A stretch of 18,130 nucleotides of DNA, from positions 1-18,130 of the forward strand of contig CAZTVG010000013.1 of assembly GCA_964617015.1 (NCBI GenBank), read 5' to 3'. The DNA comes from ASMP01 sp964617015 (lineage in GTDB: Archaea; Nanobdellota; Nanobdellia; Pacearchaeales; GW2011-AR1). Of this stretch, positions 13,776 through 18,130 are shown one piece after another. The translations under genes and the position numbers were made by a program. The number at the start of each line of letters is the position of its first letter. Within the stretch, counting starts at the first letter, position 1. The notes under the pieces are model-generated. The model was not told the origin of the DNA, made no database searches, and saw only the letters and a list, made by a program, of their open reading frames with translations.

Positions 13776-14918
13776 ATGAAATTTATCGTTCTTGGAGGAT
13801 ACGGAATAATTGGTAGGGTTGTTGTTTCTGATTTATTTAAAACTTGCAAAAACTGCGAGATAATAGTTGCAGGCAGGGACTTGAAAAAGGCTCAGGAATG
13901 CGCGAGTTCATATAAATCTTTGAGAGTAAAGGCGGCCAAAGTAGATATCAAAAACATCAATCAAACCGCCAGGCTGCTTAAAGATGCTGACGTGGCCGTG
14001 AACTGTGTCCAGTATTATTTCAATACGACAATCATGAAAGCCTGCATAAAAGCAAAAACAAATTATGTTGACCTTGGCGGCTTATTCCACATGACAAAAA
14101 AACAGCTAAGGCTTCACTTAAAATTCAAAAAAATCAACAGGCTGGCGATTCCCGGATGCGGAGGCACCCCTGGAATCACAAATGTTCTTGTAGCATATGG
14201 TGCATCTCTTCTCAAAAAATTTAATTCAATAGAAATGTATTTTGCTGACAAGGATGATACAGAATACAATCAACCATTTGTCCTCCCCTATAGCTTCAGG
14301 ACAATTATAGACGAATACACTAAAAAGCCGGCTGTCTTCAAAAATGGAAAATTGATTTTTGTTAAACCGCATTCAGGTATAAAAGAATATGTGGTGAAAG
14401 GCTATGGAAAATTAAAGGGCTTCTATTCGCTGCACTCAGAGCTGGCAACTTTTCCGAGCTCTTTCAAGGATAAAAAACTCAAAAACTGCGAATTCAGAGT
14501 GACCTTTGATGAGCAATTCAGCAGTATAATCCAAAGTCTAAGTGAGCTTGGCTTTACATCAAATAAAGAGGTGATATTTAATGAAAAAAAGATACCTACT
14601 ATTGATATCACGGCCATGATAATGGACAAGTGGCTTCTCAAGCCGGGAACAAAAATAAAAGACAAGGAGCTGTTAAGAGTTGACTTTGACAAGGGAAAAC
14701 TGGTAATGGATTCAGTTTCAAAATCAAGGTTTAATATTCCTGGCGGGACATACAATGTAGGAGTTCCATGCTCGATTGCTGCGCAGATGATTGCGGGGGG
14801 AATTGTAAAAGAGAAAGGAGTCTATCCCCCTGAAAGAGTTATAAATCCTGTAGTATTCTTCAAAGAATTAAAAAAAAGAGGAATTGTTGTTTTAAAAAAC
14901 AACAGAAAAATAAACTAA
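13776..14918 (+). CDS. Saccharopine dehydrogenase-like protein A
   Basis: This 380-residue oxidoreductase has an N-terminal Rossmann loop VLGGYGIIG (5-13) followed by VAGRD (31-35), whose arginine favours NADP. It also has DVAVNCV, TNYVDLGG and PGCGGTPGITNV, the characteristic second-domain entry of saccharopine dehydrogenase/carboxynorspermidine dehydrogenase-type proteins. The C-terminal part (about 130-350) would form the substrate domain. It is a paralog of the next gene: same order, near-equal length and a matching C-terminal NNRKIN. Family members act in lysine or polyamine pathways, but no lysine pathway genes are present, so the substrate is unknown. The ATG at 13776 has only a weak AAAGGT site upstream and a TATA-like A/T stretch about 26 bases before it. 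Confidence 0.75.
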   Translation: MKFIVLGGYGIIGRVVVSDLFKTCKNCEIIVAGRDLKKAQECASSYKSLRVKAAKVDIKNINQTARLLKDADVAVNCVQYYFNTTIMKACIKAKTNYVDLGGLFHMTKKQLRLHLKFKKINRLAIPGCGGTPGITNVLVAYGASLLKKFNSIEMYFADKDDTEYNQPFVLPYSFRTIIDEYTKKPAVFKNGKLIFVKPHSGIKEYVVKGYGKLKGFYSLHSELATFPSSFKDKKLKNCEFRVTFDEQFSSIIQSLSELGFTSNKEVIFNEKKIPTIDITAMIMDKWLLKPGTKIKDKELLRVDFDKGKLVMDSVSKSRFNIPGGTYNVGVPCSIAAQMIAGGIVKEKGVYPPERVINPVVFFKELKKRGIVVLKNNRKIN

Positions 14919-14920
14919 AA

Positions 14921-14977
14921 ATGTTAAATAAAATAAGGGAAGTTGAAGATGAAGAAACCGCAGGTGTCTTACCATGA
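14921..14977 (+). CDS. Possible 18-residue small ORF coupled to the next gene
   Basis: An ORF of 18 codons, MLNKIREVEDEETAGVLP, starts two bases after the stop of protein A, and its TGA overlaps the ATG of protein B as ATGA. This is the same overlap used between the real genes of the pentose phosphate operon. Its end also carries the AGGTG that would serve protein B. It could be a true small protein, a coupling ORF or chance. No ribosome site is visible for the ORF itself. Confidence 0.3.
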   Translation: MLNKIREVEDEETAGVLP

Positions 14978-16122
14978 AATACGACTTCATTATTTTTGGT
15001 GGCACAGGAGAGGAGGGAGGCATTTGTGCCAGAGATTTATTGGAATCAAGATATTCTGTAATGCTTGTCGGAAGAGACAAGTCCAGAATAGGAAATCTTT
15101 TGAAAAACAAAAAAACAGATTTCCTCAGAGTTGATTTAAGAAATGAAACTGATATTGCAAAAGCAATAAAAAAATCAAATGCTGATGTTGTTGTGAACTG
15201 TGCCGAGCTGACTTTCAATGTCGCAATTATGAGGGCATGCTTAAAAACCAAAAAGCCAATAACAGATCTTGGAGGGCTGCAAAAAATAACAATAAAACAA
15301 TTCAAGTTGCATAAAGCCTTCAGGAAAGCAGGAATCATTAACATAACAGGATGCGGTTCAACCCCTGGAATTGTGAATGTCATGGCTAAATATGGTGTTG
15401 AAAAATTTGATTCTGTTGATACAATCACTCTTGGGTTTGCCTGGGATTCCAATATAAAGAAATTTGTTGTTCCGTATTCAATCCAGAGCATTTTTCATGA
15501 ATTCACAGAGAATCCTGTGACCTATCATGACGGAAAATTTGTAAGGGAGAAAAGAATGGTCTGCAAGGGCGATTTAAAGTTCAAGGAAATAGGATTGCAG
15601 ACTGTTTACTGCATTGTGCATTCAGAGGTTTATAGCTTTTCAAAATATTTCAGGCACAAAGGCCTTAAGACAATTCACTACATGGCTGGTTTTCCAGAGC
15701 ATTCAATAAAACCAATACAAATGATGATTGACCTGGATTTTAATTCAGAGGAACCAATTAATATGGAGGGAAAAGAAATAAAGCCAGTTGAGTTTACAAC
15801 TGCTGTTCTGAAAAAGATTGAGCAGCCAAAAGGATACAAAGAAGTGGAAAACCTGTGGATAAAAATTTATGGCAAAAAAAACAGCAGAAGCGTGAAGACA
15901 GAAATGAACTGCATTGTCAAAACACTGCCAGGATGGGAGGATGCAGGCAGCAATATTGATACAGGTAGGACAATTTCTATAATGTCCCAGATGCTAAAAA
16001 AAGGAATGATAAAAGAAAAAGGTGTTTATGCTCCCGAGGCAGTTGTTCCCTGCGAACCTTTTTTCAAGGAACTGGCTAGAAGAAAGATGTATGTTTATGA
16101 AAACAACAGAAAAATAAATTGA
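14974..16122 (+). CDS. Saccharopine dehydrogenase-like protein B
   Basis: This 382-residue paralog of the preceding saccharopine dehydrogenase-like gene has IFGGTGEEGG (7-16) as its Rossmann loop, LVGRD (31-35), ADVVVNCA, PITDLGG and TGCGSTPGIVNV. Two acidic residues in the nucleotide loop (Glu13, Glu14) are unusual where protein A has hydrophobic ones. Both proteins share a VVPYS/VLPYS segment, a GVY(A/P)PE segment near the end and the C-terminal NNRKIN. The clear divergence between the copies suggests an old duplication, perhaps giving a heterodimer or two steps of one pathway. An AGGTG lies about ten bases before the ATG. The substrate is unknown; an amino-acid or polyamine adduct is the family expectation. 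Confidence 0.75.
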   Translation: MKYDFIIFGGTGEEGGICARDLLESRYSVMLVGRDKSRIGNLLKNKKTDFLRVDLRNETDIAKAIKKSNADVVVNCAELTFNVAIMRACLKTKKPITDLGGLQKITIKQFKLHKAFRKAGIINITGCGSTPGIVNVMAKYGVEKFDSVDTITLGFAWDSNIKKFVVPYSIQSIFHEFTENPVTYHDGKFVREKRMVCKGDLKFKEIGLQTVYCIVHSEVYSFSKYFRHKGLKTIHYMAGFPEHSIKPIQMMIDLDFNSEEPINMEGKEIKPVEFTTAVLKKIEQPKGYKEVENLWIKIYGKKNSRSVKTEMNCIVKTLPGWEDAGSNIDTGRTISIMSQMLKKGMIKEKGVYAPEAVVPCEPFFKELARRKMYVYENNRKIN

Positions 16123-16263
16123 AAAGATTAAATTAATTAAAGTTGAAAAAGTATTAAGGCTTGGGAAATAATTAAAAATGAACAGGCAGTATAGTATTAG
16201 TAAGTTAATTGACAAACTTAAACAAAATTAAATAAATGCAGGTTAATATTCATCAAAGAAAAA

Positions 16264-17445
16264 ATGGCTAATATCAACAAAACAAAGCTGGCATTAAATC
16301 AGGGCACTAAGAAATCCGATAAAAATATGCAAATGAAAAAAGAAAAAAAGAAGATTGAAAAAAAAGTAACAAAGAAAATAGTGGCGCCCACCACAACGCC
16401 TAAAACTACATCAAAAACAGTGCCCGCTACAATTCCTAAAACCACTTCATCTGCTACAACCCCTGCAATGCCTACTAAAACTCCGGCAAAAGCCAAGAAA
16501 GATTATGATTTCATTGTTTTGGGAGGGGGAGGAACAGGATTGGCAGCAGCCATGTATGCAGCCAGGCTTGAATTAAAAACACTTATCCTGGGACACTCTC
16601 ACGGCTCTGAATTGCCTGTCGGCGGAGTCATAACAACGACAAATATAGTTGAAAATTATCCTGGATTCATAAAACTCACAGGACCAGAGCTTGCAAAAAA
16701 GATTGAAGAGCATACAAGATCTTATCCTCTTGTTGAAATAAAAGAGGAATTGGCAACAAAAGTAAAGAGGCTTAAAACATGTTTTGTGGTTAAAACAGAA
16801 AAAAAAGAATACAGAGGGAAAACAGTTTTATTCGCTACAGGAACGAAGTGGAGAAAACTTGATGTCCCTGGCTCAAAGGAATTTGAAAACAAAGGTGTAA
16901 ATTACTGCGCTTTGTGCGATGGTCCATTATTCAAAAATAAAATCGTGGCTGTTGTCGGCGGCTCTGACAGCGCTGCAAAAGATGCCCTGCTTTTGTCAGA
17001 ATACACAAAAAAAGTTTACATTATTTACCGTGGCGATGAGATTCATCCAGAACCAATAAACATGGAGAGAGTCAAACAGAATAAAAAAATAGAAATCATA
17101 AACAATACAAATATCACAGAAGTAAAAGGAAACCAATTGGTAACAGGTGTTGTCTTGGACAAGCCGTACAAAAACAGCAAGGAATTAAAGCTTGATGGTG
17201 TTTTTGTTGCAATTGGACATCTTATTCTTTCAGAGCTTGCAAAACCTCTTAGAGTTAAACTGAATAAGGCAGGGGAAATAATAATCAACCATATGACTTC
17301 TGAATCAAGTGTGGCAGGAGTTTTTGCAGCAGGAGATGTTACAGACAAACCATTCAAACAGTTAATCACAGGTGTTGCAGATGGCTGCACAGCTGCCTAT
17401 TCTGCATATGAATATATAACAAACAGCAAAGTTGTTACTTGTTGA
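16264..17445 (+). CDS. Thioredoxin reductase-like flavoprotein with a Lys/Thr/Pro-rich tail
   Basis: This 393-residue flavoprotein has a catalytic part (79-393) of normal thioredoxin reductase length: FAD loop VLGGGGTGLAAA (85-96), ATGT (191-194), the redox disulfide CALC (Cys215, Cys218), a second nucleotide loop VVGGSDSAAKDA (230-241), and VFAAGDVTDKPFKQ (353-366). The usual NADPH-binding HRRxxxR is replaced by IYRGDEIHPEP (254-264), so the electron donor may differ. The first 78 residues are not part of the family: a Lys-rich stretch, then low-complexity Thr/Pro/Lys, with no signal peptide or helix pattern. Internal Met22 and Met24 fall within this tail, so a later start would still leave much of it. 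It could reduce the glutaredoxin at 11958. The end overlaps the convergent neighbour by 11 bases. Confidence 0.85.
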   Translation: MANINKTKLALNQGTKKSDKNMQMKKEKKKIEKKVTKKIVAPTTTPKTTSKTVPATIPKTTSSATTPAMPTKTPAKAKKDYDFIVLGGGGTGLAAAMYAARLELKTLILGHSHGSELPVGGVITTTNIVENYPGFIKLTGPELAKKIEEHTRSYPLVEIKEELATKVKRLKTCFVVKTEKKEYRGKTVLFATGTKWRKLDVPGSKEFENKGVNYCALCDGPLFKNKIVAVVGGSDSAAKDALLLSEYTKKVYIIYRGDEIHPEPINMERVKQNKKIEIINNTNITEVKGNQLVTGVVLDKPYKNSKELKLDGVFVAIGHLILSELAKPLRVKLNKAGEIIINHMTSESSVAGVFAAGDVTDKPFKQLITGVADGCTAAYSAYEYITNSKVVTC

Positions 17446-17854
17446 TTTTAGAAGGTCTTAAAATAGCTATTGCTTCTATAGGGTTTTTTTCAAAAGCAGA
17501 AAAAGTTAAATTCATCATAGCAAACTGTTTTTTTAATTGCTTAGGTGTATTTACATCTAAAGGAATTCCTGTTTGTTTTGAAAATTGCTGTGCTATTTCT
17601 TGATTTCTTACACCTAAATAAGAAGTAACTGTCAATATTAAATTATAACCTGGGGGAGTTACCAACCTATCTTTTTGTTGTGAAACCATCAATAAATAAG
17701 GCTCTTCTGCCTCTTTAAACATAACATACTTAACAGTATTTCCCAATCCAAATGAAATATGTTCTAATTGCTCACTGAAATTTCTGACAGCAACTTCTAA
17801 AGGACTATCATACTTCCCTAATTTTACTAATGTTTGAGGAGTTTTCTGTTTCAT
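17435..17854 (-). CDS. Hypothetical protein, unrecognised
   Basis: A 139-residue protein that I do not recognise. It is mixed in composition, with no membrane segment, signal peptide or cysteine. Segments such as LEVAVRNFSEQLEHISFGLG and NQEIAQQFSKQTG look like amphipathic helices, and TPPGYNLILTVTSYLGV looks like a strand region, so it reads as a real soluble domain. The ATG at 17854 has a TATA-like box about 27 bases upstream, which supports a leaderless gene. It converges on the thioredoxin reductase-like gene with an 11-base overlap of the 3' ends. Base composition is AT-rich, unlike the aldehyde dehydrogenase region. Function cannot be inferred from its neighbours. Confidence 0.6.
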   Translation of the reverse strand: MKQKTPQTLVKLGKYDSPLEVAVRNFSEQLEHISFGLGNTVKYVMFKEAEEPYLLMVSQQKDRLVTPPGYNLILTVTSYLGVRNQEIAQQFSKQTGIPLDVNTPKQLKKQFAMMNLTFSAFEKNPIEAIAILRPSKINK

Positions 17855-17875
17855 TTTTACTAAGTTGTTTTTCAG

Positions 17876-17887
17876 TTATATTTAAAT
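17876..17887 (-). promoter_or_regulatory. TATA box of the hypothetical gene
   Basis: Read on the minus strand, ATTTAAATATAA is centred about 27 bases upstream of the ATG at 17854. This matches the spacing of the other leaderless starts in the window. Confidence 0.45.
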
Positions 17888-17907
17888 GTTTCTACATGGT
17901 TTGATAA

Positions 17908-18012
17908 ATTGGAGAAGCGGGGGTAATTGGTATACCAGATTTTTTCCAATAATTGCAATTAGAACCGGTAAAAGAAGAACCTAGTCTTGAATCAGAAGTT
18001 CAAGCAAATTAA
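17908..18012 (+). pseudogene. Possible decayed coding remnant
   Basis: In one plus-strand frame the sequence reads GEAGVIGIPDFFQ, a stop at 17950-17952, then LQLEPVKEEPSLESEVQAN and a final stop at 18010-18012. Both halves look protein-like, and the second resembles an acidic C-terminal tail, but there is no start and an internal stop. It may be the leftover end of a gene whose front has been lost. The evidence is only the look of the translation; chance is possible. Confidence 0.25.
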
Positions 18013-18045
18013 TAATTCTATACATTAACTTCAGTGAACCACAAG

Positions 18046-18054
18046 CTATATAAT
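18046..18054 (+). promoter_or_regulatory. TATA box of the right-edge gene
   Basis: CTATATAAT is centred about 26 bases before the ATG at 18076, with a purine-containing ACAAG just upstream that could serve as a BRE. This predicts a leaderless mRNA. Confidence 0.5.
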
Positions 18055-18075
18055 ATCTTGTTCTAATTTTTTAAC

Positions 18076-18130
18076 ATGACTCTCAACTTTGAAAAGGAAA
18101 AACTGATAGAAGAACTCCAGAAGAGAAAAC
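18076..18130 (+). CDS. 5' end of a gene, possibly diphthamide synthase Dph2 (partial)
   Basis: Only the first 18 codons are inside the window, reading MTLNFEKEKLIEELQKRK, with no stop before the edge. The start is supported by a TATA box about 26 bases upstream. The short charged helix beginning with a Phe-Glu/Asp-Lys-x-x-Leu pattern resembles the N-terminus of archaeal Dph2, the radical enzyme that starts diphthamide formation on elongation factor 2. That is a weak match to a short stretch; the coding call is much safer than the name. Confidence 0.5.
   Translation, partial: MTLNFEKEKLIEELQKRK

Noticed and set aside
16178..16231. 17-codon ORF MNRQYSISKLIDKLKQN before the thioredoxin reductase-like gene
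   Set aside because: No TATA box at the usual distance, no ribosome site and no coupling to the next start; it is 32 bases away.
16384..16500. Possible tandem nucleotide repeat in the Thr/Pro-rich tail
   Set aside because: The repetition is at the level of residue composition; no regular period is visible in the DNA.
17928..17937. 10-bp palindrome TGGTATACCA followed by a T run, as a terminator
   Set aside because: The palindrome has no loop, the T run starts three bases later, and no plus-strand gene ends just before it.
17911..17990. tRNA-like stretch with a D-arm look (GGTA, 7-base loop, TACC)
   Set aside because: No matching acceptor 3' strand, no T-arm consensus and no sensible anticodon arm could be found.

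Overview
The window looks like a piece of an AT-rich archaeal chromosome, most likely a small-genome DPANN lineage (Woesearchaeota/Pacearchaeota-like). That placement is inferred from gene content and signals, not from a phylogeny. The archaeal signs are a cupin-type phosphoglucose isomerase, an archaeal-class PRPP synthetase, and TATA boxes about 25-28 bases upstream of several ATG codons (HNH gene, the gene at 1355, the gene ending at 17435, the last partial gene, and two leader ORFs), as expected for leaderless mRNAs. No rRNA, tRNA, CRISPR array or insertion sequence was found.

Left part (1-5721): a small HNH nuclease-like gene and a HAD-IIIA phosphatase on the minus strand. Divergent from them is a two-gene plus-strand operon: a HAD-IIB sugar phosphatase, then a 1056-residue fusion of beta-phosphoglucomutase with a GH65 disaccharide phosphorylase. 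The fusion gene meets a minus-strand transketolase gene stop-to-stop, with no base between them.

Centre (7540-11878): divergent from transketolase is a compact six-gene operon: PRPP synthetase, an SDR resembling the haloarchaeal glucose-6-phosphate dehydrogenase Azf, 6-phosphogluconate dehydrogenase, cupin phosphoglucose isomerase, ribose-5-phosphate isomerase B and ribulose-phosphate 3-epimerase. With the GH65/PGM fusion and transketolase, these form an almost complete route from an alpha-glucose disaccharide through glucose 6-phosphate and an oxidative pentose phosphate pathway to PRPP. Only a lactonase and a transaldolase are not seen. Classical oxidative pentose phosphate pathways are rare in archaea, so this is the most notable part of the window. 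PRPP synthetase and the SDR are each preceded by a near-identical 102-bp repeat (two mismatches) carrying a TATA box, a possible hairpin, a complete 13-codon leader ORF and the start codon of the main gene.

Right part (11879-17445): a redox/aminoaldehyde-like group with stronger Shine-Dalgarno sites and visibly higher GC in places: a CPWC glutaredoxin, a PatD-like aldehyde dehydrogenase, two tandem paralogous saccharopine dehydrogenase-like proteins, and a thioredoxin reductase-like flavoprotein with an unusual Lys/Thr/Pro-rich N-terminal tail. The substrates of this group cannot be read from the sequence.

Right edge (17435-18130): an unrecognised minus-strand gene, a short stretch that reads like a decayed coding remnant, and the first 18 codons of a plus-strand gene that may be diphthamide synthase subunit Dph2.
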